This document shows positions 30,844 to 41,894 of a stretch of DNA of 64,000 nucleotides, in pieces; within the stretch, counting starts at the first letter, position 1, and every line of letters starts with the position of its first letter. The stretch is taken from the NCBI GenBank assembly GCA_963575745.1, contig CAUYUJ010014174.1, positions 35,001-99,000 on the forward strand, read 5' to 3'. A program made the position numbers and the translations under genes. The notes beneath the pieces were generated by a model. It was given only the letters and a program-made list of their open reading frames with translations, ran no database searches and was not told the DNA's origin. This stretch comes from Prorocentrum cordatum. Lineage: Eukaryota > Sar > Dinophyceae > Prorocentrales > Prorocentraceae.

Positions 30844-31008
30844 ACCGCCCACCAAACCACCCCAACCCAACCCGAAGGCCTCAATTTGCCCTCCATTTCG
30901 GGTGTGGGTGTGGGGGTCGGAGAACAATGAAACCACACCTATGGAATCCGTACCCCACCCCCAACCCGAAATTGGGGTCTTCGGGTTGGGTTGGGGTGGT
31001 CTGGTACG
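30844..31008. mobile_element. MITE-like element, family S, copy 2
   Basis: CGCCCACCAAACCACCCCAA and CCCAACCCGAAGGCCTCAA at the left mirror TCTTCGGGTTGGGTTGGGGT and GGTCTGG at the right. Arms about 35 bp. Its right end runs directly into the next element. Confidence 0.85.
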
Positions 31009-31201
31009 GTAGGTTCGCGTCGTGTCGACCAGCGGCGACCCCAGCGCGGGCGTTCAAGGTTGAACGCCGCCGGCGACCCAGAATCGGTCGATGTTGAACG
31101 ATCGGACGTTGCGGCAGCGGCCGATCGTTCAAGGTTGAACGATCCCTGCGGTGTCAAAAACCAACGCCGGGGTCGACACGACGCGAACCTGCCGTGGGTA
31201 G
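31005..31201. mobile_element. MITE-like element, family T
   Basis: TACGGTAGGTTCGCGTCGTG and TCGACC at the left face GGTCGACACGACGCGAACC and TGCCGTGGGTA at the right. Inside are GTTCAAGGTTGAAC-type words, including a 22-bp near-perfect palindrome at 31126-31147 (GATCGTTCAA, two bases, TTGAACGATC). Abuts family S copy 2 with no spacer. Confidence 0.85.
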
Positions 31202-31380
31202 TCCATTGGCATGGCATCCACAACCCCCGCCCAAGAGGGCACTCCGCAGGCCGCGCGCCGAGGCAGCCGGCCGACCGTCGGGCTCCGGACTCGGCGGGCG
31301 CCGGAGGCGGGGCCCGGGCCCTCGTGGGCCCCGCCCGCGTGCTCGCCGTGCACCCCGCTGCCCTCCCGGTCGCCTGGCAT

Positions 31381-31505
31381 CGCTCCTCCTCCTCCTCCTC
31401 CTCCTCCTCCTCCTCCTCCTCCTCCTCCCTCCTCCTCCCCTTCCTCCTCCTCCGCCTCCTCCTCCTCCTCCTCCTCGGGCTCCTCCTCCTCCTCCTCCTC
31501 CTCCG
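31381..31505. repeat. (TCC)n tract
   Basis: About 125 bp of TCC units with GCC and GGC variants. Confidence 0.9.
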
Positions 31506-32750
31506 CGGCGGTGGATTCTAGGTCTCCCAGATGGGGTCGGAGCAGATGGGGTCGGTGGATCCACGCCGACGTCGCCGGTGCATCGGCGATGCATCGGCGA
31601 TGCATCGGCGATGCGGCGCGAGCCTCCGGCCCCACCTCCGACCCTATCTAGGAGGCTTCTATGGATAGACCTCCTACCCCGACGCGTCGATTCAGGAATG
31701 GGCCGTGTTCGGTTCGCGAGAGGGCGTCGCGGCCGGCATCTCTGCGAGTCCAGGTCCGTCGGTTTCCCGGCATCTCTGCGAGTCCAGGTCCGTCGGTTTC
31801 GGTCCCAGGCCGTTCCCACCAAGGGGAGGTGTACGAAAGGGAGGTTTGTCCACCGCCGATTTTCCCCCGGCGAGGACGATCGTGGAGCATCCTGGACCAC
31901 CCTGCGAACAAAAGTACACGCACGAAGCCGAAGAGGGCACGCGGAATGGACGTCCGAGCGGTGGCGAGGGTCGGGCTGCAGCGACCCACGAGGCAAGCGA
32001 CACCGCCCCACGCCGCGGCCCTCCGTGCCCGCGCTGCGGCCCCTCGGGGGCCGCAGCGTGGGCTGGGCGAGAACCCAGGCTGAAATGCTCAGTTCGGGTG
32101 TTGCCAGAAGTGCCCATATCCCAAGGAGCCCCCAGCTTTTCGCTTCGTTTTTGGGCCCCAGGGGGCCTCTGGGCCTCGAGAGGGGTGCTCTGGAGGCCGT
32201 CTGGGCCACCCCGAGAGTCCTGGGGGGCACCTTGGGCCAGCACCCGACCGGTACTACGCCGAGGCCCGTGGGGTCGCAGGTGGAGTGGTGTCGCTTGCCT
32301 TCTCGCCCAGGCAGGTCCTGGGGGGTGAGGCTCCGCATCGGCGCTGGCAAGCAGATCCGTGGTGGAGATCGGCAGCGGAGCATCTCACCACCGATGCCGC
32401 GGCCCTCCCCTCGTCGCCGTCCACGGCTCGATGCGCCTCGGCTCACCACGGTCGGCGCGCGCCCCCATTGGGCAGTGGTCCGTGGAGCAGCGGCGTGCGC
32501 GCACCTGCCTCGCTGTCCCCCTCCCAGGGAAGACAGCCTGATGTGGCCAATTGGGGCTCAACCCAGACATGATCGCGTCGCAGAAATTCGGGACGGGCGG
32601 TTTTTTGTTTATCTTCGGCCCCAGGGAGCCCTCGCCGGGCCTCGGGACCGTCAAAAAGCGTCTCAGGACGAAGAACTGGTCCCAGGGAAAGGGTCGGGAC
32701 TTCCAGGGACGCCGTCCTGGAAAAATCAGGACGTCGCATGTCTGGGAAGA
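31506..32750. other. No gene supported; contains a diverged family-Q end (31845-31972)
   Basis: A very long open frame crosses the stretch but has no domain character and includes recognisable repeat pieces, so I reject it. CATCTCTGCGAGTCCAGGTC is duplicated at 31738 and 31771. TGCATCGGCGA is repeated near 31590. Confidence 0.5.
31845..31972. mobile_element. MITE-like element, family Q, diverged copy
   Basis: GGCGAGGACGATCGTGGAGC, then CACGCACGAAGCCGAAGA and GGAATGGACGTCCGAGCGG match the family interior and right end. The left end is degraded. Confidence 0.55.
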
Positions 32751-32754
32751 AACA

Positions 32755-32925
32755 GGGGTCAATGCAAAGGGGGGTCATCCAGAACGCCGGATCTTGCTGG
32801 ATCCTGCAGGGCCAGGGTTGCATTGACCCGGGTTTGGGTGCAGCATCTTGCAGGATCCTTCGCATTGACCCGGGTTTGGGTGCTAGTTCTTACAGGATCT
32901 TGCCACTCCGGGTCAAGCCGTTTTT
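32755..32925. repeat. Interspersed repeat, family Y, copy 2
   Basis: GGGGTCAATGCAAAGGGGGG, GATCTTGCTGGATCCTGCAG and two copies of TTGACCCGGGTTTGGGTGC. It ends about 65 bp before the acceptor of the exon at 32991, so it sits in the presumed intron or upstream flank. Confidence 0.7.
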
Positions 32926-32990
32926 GTTCAGGGCCACGTTTTCGTTGAAGCTTACTTGCTCGACGCATGTTTCATTTTAGATCTCCTGAT

Positions 32991-33696
32991 TTACCTCCTT
33001 TCGCTCGCGGGCTTGTTGACTACCGTTGGCGCGCAAGAGGCATCGGGTTACCAAGAGGTCACGCCAAATCCAGACGGCGGAGTGAATCCGAGGTGCCATG
33101 AGTTAGAGCCAGAAGGCGCGTGGAAAGATGTAACAGAGGCCCAATGCAAGAAGTATGCCGCGATTCAGGGTGGCCAGTTTGCAAGTAAACCAGCTGGTAA
33201 CGCACCGTGGGGGTGCTCCAGGGGCGACTGGGATACTAAAACGTACGAATATGTACAGCCTGGAGACACGAACTATCGGGAGGAAAACTCTGAGTACCAC
33301 CTCGTCTGCATCAATTCCTCGTACACTGTCACTTGCCAGGGCATGACCTGCCTTGAGATGTTCAGGCGTTACTGCGAGGAGAACAAGGCAGGCTTCGGCT
33401 CCAACAGTAACGCGGCGGCGTCCGCGAATTCTCCGAAGGACATCCTCGTTGCCGAGTGCCCCGACTGCGATGGCGCCGCCAGCACGGACATTTGCCCAAC
33501 GAAGCTTCGCTTGGACGATGCCGGCGAGGAGGCGGAGCTGACCCCGAGGCTCGACAGGACGTCCGTGGCGGTGTCGGTCCCGCTCGGGTTGGTGTCCGCT
33601 CTCGTCGCTGTGGGTGCGCTCGTCCGCGTCTCCCGCAGCCGCACGTCCAGTCGGCCAGCGCCCGTGGAGGACGAGCAAGATTTGCTGCGCAAGTGA
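32991..33696 (+). CDS. Cys-rich secreted or single-pass membrane protein, terminal exon
   Basis: I do not recognise the family. The frame is open from 32956, but no ATG precedes the conserved-looking part. TTTCATTTTAG (ending 32990) is a good 3' splice site, so an upstream exon probably supplies the start. The exon reads LLIYLLSLAGLLTTVGAQ (signal-peptide-like), then an outer part of about 175 residues with ten cysteines (including TCQGMTC and ECPDC) and an N-glycosylation site (NSS). A hydrophobic helix VSVPLGLVSALVAVGALV (about 33569-33622) follows, then a basic, Ser-rich tail of about 30 residues ending DEQDLLRK. This suggests a type I plasma- or vacuolar-membrane protein with a disulfide-bonded outer domain. 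Composition is clearly protein-like with no low-complexity runs, unlike everything nearby. Confidence 0.7.
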
Positions 33697-34439
33697 ACGA
33701 GCACGCCTGTGGCAGCAGCTCCGGGCCAGAGGAGACAGGGCTTGCCGAGTCCCGCATGCTTTTCTGAGATGCCTCCCCGCCTGACGTGCGCAATCGCTTT
33801 GCGCCAGCTCAGCGATCAAAGTTGCGTGCCTCTCTCTCTCCCTCTCTCTCGCGCGGTCTCTCATACGAACAACCGTACATCCTGCTGACCCCCCTTCCCC
33901 CCGACGCCCCTATAGCCCTGCATCTGTACAGGGTATCTGATCTGCACTGATCCGCTCGGCGCGCAGGAAGGAGACCAACCTCCTGCAGGCTCACGGGAAC
34001 TTCGTGGTTTCCCTCACTTCGATTTGAGTTTGAAGTTTCGCTCGACGCGAGTCGCGAGAAAGCTTCGCTCCGTTTTTATGTCTGTCCAATAAGACAAAAA
34101 AAGTTCGTACAGGATCTTGCAGGATCCTGCAGGGCCTGACCGACCCGGGTCTGGATTGACTCGGGCCCGCAGATCCCCGAATTGAGTCCTGGCCGACCCG
34201 GAGCGATCTTGGACCCCATCCGGGCTCATGCTGGCGAACGGCCCCCGGCTAGTGTTCGATTGGCCTCCGTCGTTCTCGCGCACAGGCGCCTCCCAGAAGG
34301 GGTCCTCCGAGGCTCGGCTCGGAGACCTCGTCCACGTGCCCGCTGCCCCCAACCCCCCTGGTGGCCCTCCTGGAGCGCCTCCCGCGATGGGGTGGTGCGC
34401 GCACGTTTGGTGAGGCTGGACGCAGGGGGTCGTCATCCA

Positions 34440-34440
<1 letters not shown>
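33697..34440. other. 3' flank of the membrane-protein gene; includes family Y copy 3
   Basis: A CTCTCTCTC tract at 33830-33860. Family Y copy 3 lies at 34097-34190 (AGGATCTTGCAGGATCCTGC, then CCCGGGTCTGGATTGACTC and AGATCCCCGA). No other feature seen. Confidence 0.6.
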
Positions 34441-36180
<1,740 letters not shown>

Positions 36181-36309
36181 CCAGCCCGCGCTCCCTCCAG
36201 GCGACCGTTTTGGCTATCCCCTGGCGATAACGGGCGAAGCAGGTGGGGGGAGGGGGGGGGGTCAAGTTCCCAGACTGCGCCGGTGCTGACTGTGGCGTGC
36301 GCAGTGGCG

Positions 36310-36435
36310 GGGAGGGGGAGGGGAGGGGGAAGAGGACGACGAGGAGGAGGAGGAGGAGGAGGAGGAGGAGGAGGAGGAGGCAGAGGAGGAGGTGGAGGAG
36401 GAGGAGGAGGCGGAGGAGGAGGAGGACGAGGGGAG
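36310..36435. repeat. (GGA)n tract
   Basis: About 125 bp of GGA units with GAC and GCA variants. Confidence 0.9.
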
Positions 36436-36607
36436 ACTGTGCCGCTCCCGGGGCATCTCGAGAATGATAAGAACAAACGCGGGCTCCAGGTGTCGCCGGC
36501 GGGGCCCGAGAGCGGCGGAGCCGTGGGCGGGAGGGGCGGGGTATTTGCCGACGGGGCCGCGACCGTGCGTGCAAGAAGCTCGGGAAAGTCCACCAACTGT
36601 GGCGAAG

Positions 36608-36778
36608 CGCCCTGACTCTCAGAGGAGGATAAGGGTACCCGTACCGCTATCCTTCGTTCGTTTTCCCCTTTTTGAGCCTCCTGGGCGGCCCTCGTCACCG
36701 CCGCTGTATTCGCCTCGAAATTCTGGTCAGAAAGCACCCCGGGAGAGGTCCGGGGAGTAGCGGTATCGGTACCTAGTG
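36608..36778. repeat. Interspersed repeat, family W, copy 1
   Basis: CTCAGAGGAGGATAAGGGTA, GGCGGCCCTCGTCACCGCC, ATTCGCCTCGAAATTCTGGT and GGGGAGTAGCGGTATCGGTA occur in the same order at 37598-37772 and 51793-51957. Confidence 0.85.
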
Positions 36779-37597
36779 CTCTCCCCAGACTCGTCTTTAG
36801 GCCCACGCAAGGATTTTACAAGAGCCTCGTGTGGTTTGCACCACATGTCATTGAAACTTCTCTGGCTGGGACTGTCTTCTATCAAGGCATCGGCTTTCTG
36901 ATGTAAAAGCATTGCGTTTGTTTTCGGAACATGTTTGTGTTCTGCTAACCTATCCTGGTAGGCCGATAGGAATGGCGGGACGGTCAGTCTCTGCTCAAGA
37001 ATTGGCTACCTGAAGAGGTGTCGTTGTGATAGAAGCCTGCTCTGCGCTTCTGGTTGCCAAGGGCCGCTTTGGCTGGAGCCGATTTTGCGCCAGCGCTTTT
37101 GCCCACATACATCTCGGGGATTCTTGCGAGCGACCCTCGCGCCATGTACCGCAACCTCCGTCCTGCTGCCCTGAACATGTCCCTGGTTCCCGGGCTGCAC
37201 CTGTCGACGTCGAAGGTCGGAGGAGGGCCAGTTGAGACACAGGCGGCTGTCGCCCGGTCCCGCTCCGCTCAGCACCGGCCCCCTCAGACCCCTGCGGGGC
37301 AGGATCCGTTTTGAGAGGCGGATCCAGCCGTGGCGACGAGAAGCTGCCAGGGAGGGGCCGCCGCTGTCCCGACCAGCCCTCCTCCGAGAAGAGCCGGTGC
37401 CTGCTGACCTCGAGCAAGGGCGCCAAGCCGCGCCCGCCGGAGCTGGAGCACTGCGGCGTGACGGGTCACCGCATTGGGTCGATGAGCAGCAGCAGCACGT
37501 CGGCTGACGGCGAGAGTCTCAGGGCCTTCAGCCCACCAGACGGATCCATGTGTGAGCTGCTGGGTGCGGACCAGGACGAGGCCTCCGACTCCGTGGT
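36779..37597 (+). other. Unassigned DNA with a protein-like stretch
   Basis: On the plus strand 37083-37260 reads LPTYISGILASDPRAMYRNL and then PAALNMSLVPGLHLSTSKVG. In another frame, 37480-37600 reads MSSSSTSADGESLRAFSPPD and GSMCELLGADQDEASDSVVS. Both have ordinary residue use, and a family-W repeat follows. They may be exons of an unrecognised gene; no splice signals clearly join them. Confidence 0.25.
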
Positions 37598-37772
37598 CTC
37601 AGGGCTCAATCCTCAGAGGAGGAAAAGATGTACCCATACCTCTACCCTTCGCCCCGTTTTCTCCCCTCGTTGGGCTTCCTGGGAGGCCCTCGTCGCCACC
37701 GCTGGATTCGCCTCGAAATCCTGGTCAGAACGCATCCAGGGAGAGGTCTTGGGGAGTAGCGGTATCAGCATT
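37598..37772. repeat. Interspersed repeat, family W, copy 2
   Basis: CTCAGAGGAGGAAAAGATGT, GGAGGCCCTCGTCGCCACC, ATTCGCCTCGAAATCCTGGT and GGGGAGTAGCGGTATCAG; about 80% like copy 1 by eye. Confidence 0.85.
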
Positions 37773-37901
37773 TTTTGTTAAACCCTGACACACTCGCGCC
37801 CGGAAAACGTGACAACGTGAGGTGTTTGACCGTTTTCGGCCTGCGGTGGCCCTTGCCGGACCCGTGGACAGGCGAGCAACGTCTCGGGATGAAGGAAGCT
37901 T

Positions 37902-38339
37902 GTGCCCAAGAGGGGGTCCAGGCTTCTGGGGAGCCATGCTCTGAAACAAATCACGACGCTGGAGCTAATAAAGGTGGTCGAGCCCTGCGAGCCCACCGTG
38001 ATGGACCAGTGCGGGCCACCCTTGCCGTGCAGCAGCGTGGTGGTGCGGAGTTCCGTCGGGGCCCCAGCGCTCGGAACTGCAGTGCCTTGCGAGGCGGGCG
38101 CGGTCGACGACTCGGAGCCACCGTCGCCGTTTGGCAGCATTCTGGTGAGGACCGTGCGCCAGCCTGCAACGCAGCCAGAGCGGAGACGCGGCTGGGCCGC
38201 GGAGGCCCAGGCGGTCGAAGTCTACGAGGTTGGCGCGGCGGGCCATCGTGAGCCTGACTCGCCGTTCGACAGCATGCTGTTGAGTGCACAGCGCCAGAAC
38301 GCCTTCACCCGCAGCGTTCTGCGTCCTGCCGCTGCGTGA
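37902..38339 (+). CDS. Hypothetical ORF with degenerate internal repeats
   Basis: 145 codons with no recognised family. The first codon is not a secure start. The translation holds three related units: VVEPCEPTVMDQCGPPLPCS, then AVDDSEPPSPFGSILVRTV, then YEVGAAGHREPDSPFDSMLL. Each is about 40 residues apart and each has an acidic-Pro-Ser-Pro-Phe-like core. The repeat appears at both DNA and protein level, so it may be a minisatellite rather than a gene. Codon phase is kept across the three units, which mildly favours coding. Confidence 0.25.
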   Translation: MPKRGSRLLGSHALKQITTLELIKVVEPCEPTVMDQCGPPLPCSSVVVRSSVGAPALGTAVPCEAGAVDDSEPPSPFGSILVRTVRQPATQPERRRGWAAEAQAVEVYEVGAAGHREPDSPFDSMLLSAQRQNAFTRSVLRPAAA

Positions 38340-39470
38340 CGCGCGTGCCCGGTGCCGGCTTGGCACGGCCGTTGTGGCGCAGCAGGTCAGTGCGGCGTGT
38401 TGTTGCACGGCGGCACGATATCCTGCTGTGGTGGAGCGCCAGCCAGGAGCGGTCTCATCGCCCCCGGTATCGACGCAATCGTTTTTTTTTCTCACGACGC
38501 GAGTAATTAGACTACAGCGTCGTCTGGGACACGGTGAATGAAGAGGGTGCGACCTTTCGGCTGCGCAGCCGGAAAGACCGCTATCTTCTGTTGTGGTGGA
38601 GCGTTGGCCGGAGCAGCGCTGTCTAACTCAGTTTCGAGGTGATCCATTTTCCTGTGTACGACGCGAGTAGACTTCGACGTCGTCGTGGACCGCGAGATGC
38701 ATTTGCACGATGACATTTGACCATGGTGATATAGTGCAGTAGGTCTGTTGACATTTGGAAGGATATCTGGAGGGTTATTGGGGTTCTGGCAGTCTGAAAG
38801 TTGTTGCTTCTAGATTGCACGACCTTTTGCCCGGGTGGATCTTTGGTCATTGCGAGATCGAGCTCGTTTGAAGAAACATGGACGCAGGCCCAATTCAGTC
38901 TTGTCCTCATGTTTGTTTTTTGCTTTGCGTTTAGCTTGCCTAGTCTTCTGATCGACGCGAGTAGACTTCGACGTCGCTTGGGAACAGATGGCTGCGAGTT
39001 AACCATCCTCCACTCTGTCGAAGTGTGAGTTCCGATGCAGGTGATCTCGCGTCCTCGCGAGAATGTGGCGCCTCCTTGCCCAGATAATCGTGGAGACCCG
39101 AACAGAGTTTCATGTTTTATGCTCAGCTGCCTCGGCTTCGAGGTTGAGTTTTCACGGACGACGCACACGCACGCACACACGCACACACGCCCACACTGGG
39201 CCCGATTTGCAGGCATTTTTTTGTCAGCAGTGTGTCTGTGTTTGTCGTGGTTACTGGCCTCCTCCTCCAGGAGATCCTCACAGGTCTCCAGAGGCCATCT
39301 GAGGTTCTCGGAGGTCGTGGCTAGTCCTCGCAGTCTGAGACTTTGTGTCGCTTGGGCCTGATGGCAATAGTTTGACACAGTGTCCGTCCGTTTTTCGAAA
39401 CGCATCATGTCCGCAGAAGGTATATATACACCACCACCTTGCCCGGCCAATGCGTTCCTAGGCCCCAGGA
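38340..39470. other. No gene supported; GACGCGAGTAGACTTCGACG motif three times
   Basis: CGACGCGAGTAGACTTCGAC followed by GTCG occurs at 38660 and 38954, and a diverged form at 38495 (CGACGCGAGTAATTAGAC). A CACACGCACACACGC run lies near 39170-39195. No domain-bearing frame. Confidence 0.45.
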
Positions 39471-39479
39471 TGGTGTATA

Positions 39480-39640
39480 GATTTTCCTCCTCCCTCCTCG
39501 TCCTCCTCCTCCTTCTCCTCCTCCTCCTCCTCCTCCTCCTCCTCTCTCCCTCCTCCTCCTCCTCCTCCGCCTTCTCCTCCTCCTCCTCCTCCTCCTCCTC
39601 CTCCTCCTCCTCCTCCTCCTCCTCCTCCTCCTCCTCTCTG
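39480..39640. repeat. (TCC)n tract flanked by short repeats
   Basis: About 160 bp of CTC/TCC units. TATATACACCACCACCTTGC before and GGTGTATAACTG after hint at inverted flanks (GTATATATACACC against GGTGTATA), as in family V. Confidence 0.85.
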
Positions 39641-40095
39641 CCAGGATGGCTTATACATCATGCCAATGCCCATGGGGGTCCTGGCCCGGCATGGTTGTGG
39701 TGTATAACTGTCTTTAGCATATAATTGCTATCCGATTACTCAGGCCGTTTTCCAGGCGGTTTCGCTCAGCTATTGTTTGGCGCCCCCTTCCGCTCTATGC
39801 TGCCGAAGCTGCTGCAGTGAGGGTGGATTTCTGGGCCATCGCAGCATTTTGTGCTGCAGTATGCTGTGCTCTGGCACTTTGTGCTACCGCGTTTTGTGCC
39901 GCCTACGTTTAATAAAAGAGCATATGGAAGGTGTGTTGTCCAGGCCGTTGCGGGGTTGTCCACGGGGTTGTCTGAGGGCGGTTCTAGCAAGAGTGTTCCG
40001 ACGTTTTGCGTGCTGGATCTCGCAGGTGATTGGTGCTCCCTGTGCATTGCACACACACACACACACATCTAATTTGAGCGGCACAGGTGCTTCTT
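39641..40095. other. No gene supported
   Basis: Ordinary composition, with local TTTGTGCTGCAG/TTTGTGCTACCG repeats near 39850-39890 and a CACACACACACAC run near 40055. Confidence 0.4.
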
Positions 40096-40099
40096 CTTA

Positions 40100-40262
40100 C
40101 CGCCCACCAAACCACCGCATCCAAACCCGAAGGCCTCAATTTGCCATCTATTTCCACTGGGGGGGAGTCGGGTAACTTTGAAAGAATACATGTGGAACCC
40201 GTGCTCCCCCCCACCCGACACGCGGGTCTTCGGGTTGGGTCGGTGTGGTCTAGTAGGCAGTC
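40100..40262. mobile_element. MITE-like element, family S, copy 3
   Basis: CCGCCCACCAAACCACCGCA and CCCGAAGGCCTCAATTTGCC at the left mirror TCTTCGGGTTGGGTCGGTGT and GGTCTAGTAGGCAG at the right. Confidence 0.85.
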
Positions 40263-40334
40263 CTCTTCTCCTTCTCCCCCCGTCCTTCACGTCATCCTCT
40301 GCGTTCCCCCCCCCAAGAAGCGTTTGTGCTCTAG

Positions 40335-40495
40335 GTGATTGGCCTGTTTCCCAAAGACCACCACCAGCAGTTGGAGGGGGGAAGGAGGAGGAGGACGAGG
40401 AGGAGGAGGACGAAGAGGAGGAGAAGGAGGAGGAGGAGGACCCCCTCCCCCTCCAACTCATGGTGGTGGTGGTGGAAACCAGCCCATCACTGGGG
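40335..40495. mobile_element. Foldback element, family V, copy 2, with internal GGA tract
   Basis: GTGATTGGCCTGTTTCCCA and CAGTTGGAGGGG at the left mirror CCCCCTCCAACTCATGGTGG and GGAAACCAGCCCATCAC at the right, around a GGA/GAA run. Same plan as 21190-21346. Confidence 0.85.
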
Positions 40496-40739
40496 GGCGT
40501 GTGCCGTCCACGCCGCTTCGGGAACCCCTGGCAGGGTGGCACCCTCGCCGTTGCTCACCGCGGCGCTGCACACGGCCCCAGCCGCAATATACTAGGTGCG
40601 TCGGCGCTCTCGGGCTCCTCGCCAGAGCCTTTGGACGCATCGTCCTCAGTCTTGCTCCTCCTCCTCCTCCCTTTCCCTCCTCCTCCTCCTTCTCCCTCTG
40701 TCTCCTTCCTCCCTCATCCTCGTCCTTCCACCACCTGGC
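40496..40739. other. Spacer with short TCC tract
   Basis: CTCCTCCTCC run at 40655-40700, otherwise nothing recognisable. Confidence 0.5.
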
Positions 40740-40925
40740 GCTCGGTGGCAAATCGCGAGAGCCCGGTGTGCCCTCGCAATTCCGTCTTTAGAGTGCCCTA
40801 GCGTGCACCAGCGTGTGTTAATTGAGGGGAAAGCGCCGACTGAGCGCAGATTAGCGTCGACTCAGTGCCGATTAGCGTCGACTGGCGTCGGTCAGCATCG
40901 ATTCGCAAGGGTCATCAAGATGGCA
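40740..40925. repeat. Interspersed repeat, family DD, copy 2
   Basis: AATTCCGTCTTTAGAG, GATTAGCGTCGACT (twice), GTCAGCATCGATTC and CATCAAGATGG match 29186-29345 in order. Confidence 0.7.
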
Positions 40926-40984
40926 TGGGAGGCTCCCCATGAGTTACCACCGAACCTGGCGCGTGGCTACACCTTCGGGTCTCA

Positions 40985-41130
40985 AGAGACGGGGGTCAAT
41001 GCAAACGGGGGTCAGCCAGAGCGCCGGATCTTGAAGGATCCTGTAGAGCCAGGGTTGCACTGACCCTGGTTTGGGTGCAGAATCCTGCAACGCCCGACTG
41101 ACCCTGCTTTGGATTGACCCGGGTAAGTAT
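40985..41130. repeat. Interspersed repeat, family Y, copy 4
   Basis: GACGGGGGTCAATGCAAACG, GGGGTCAGCCAGAGC, GGATCTTGAAGGATCCTGTA and TTGGATTGACCCGGGT, in the family order. Confidence 0.75.
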
Positions 41131-41580
41131 ATCCCCAGCACCTCTCTCCTCCCTCTTTGTCCCTCATCCCCCCTCATTCTCGTCCTTCTGCACTCTGAGC
41201 GACGCAGAAACAACTGGCTCGACTCTGCCGACATTCGCGCGCAAGCTGCCCGCGTAAGGTCGCGCGTGAGCGCCCTCGTCTCCAATGCAGCGAACCGCGC
41301 TGGCGGTCCGCGTAAGGCGCAACGTAGGGTCGCATCGTTATCTTGCGCAAGACCCCTGCCTTTCCGTCGCCGTCATCCTCTGGAGGGCTTGGGATCAGAT
41401 CTGGAGACAAAGATCTTCAAGACGAGCTTGACATGAGGCCGTCCTCCTCCCCCCACCTCCTCCACCTGCGCGGCACAAGAAGGACACAGAGGTAGAGAAG
41501 CACCTCCAAACGGAGACATGAGTCATACTTCTCTTAATTCATTGTACGGATTGGGCTACTGAGTACTTGTCAGCACCAGT
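41131..41580. other. Spacer at the 3' side of the minus-strand LINE
   Basis: GTCGCGCGTGAGCG-type words near 41260 resemble 7520-7560 (GGTCGCGCGCACGCGCCCTC) on the same strand. No gene seen. The 3' end of the LINE may lie here. Confidence 0.4.
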
Positions 41581-41756
41581 TCGTCAGGGCCACAGCATAC
41601 ACGCGACAGGGATGTGAACTTCATAGGCGATGAGAGCCACGCCAGCCCCAGCAAGGGGCGCAACAGCACTGACTAGCTTCCGATCGAAGCGCCATCCAAT
41701 CCACTGCCTGGCACGTGGCCGGACCTCCCTCCGTCCGCCCCTCCTTCTCCTGGGGG

Positions 41757-41779
41757 AGGCCCTCCTCCTCCTCCTCCTC

Positions 41780-41810
<31 letters not shown>

Positions 41811-41885
41811 TCCTCTCCTCCTCCTCCTCCTCCTCCTCCTCCTCCTCCTCCTCCTCCTCCTCCTCCTCCTCCTCCTCCTCCTCCA
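41757..41885. repeat. (TCC)n tract within the LINE 3' region
   Basis: About 125 bp of CTC/TCC units. It extends the ORF2 frame as poly-Glu on the minus strand. It may be a repeat expanded inside the 3' end or the junction of the insertion. Confidence 0.9.
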
Positions 41886-41894
41886 TGTGGCCAT

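Noticed and set aside
31194-32948. 584-codon open frame
   Set aside because: It runs through a (TCC)n tract, a family-Q remnant and a family-Y repeat; high GC explains the lack of stops.
41584-41756. C-terminal extension of LINE ORF2 past the poly-Glu run
   Set aside because: It depends on reading through the (TCC)n tract; no conserved protein features after it.
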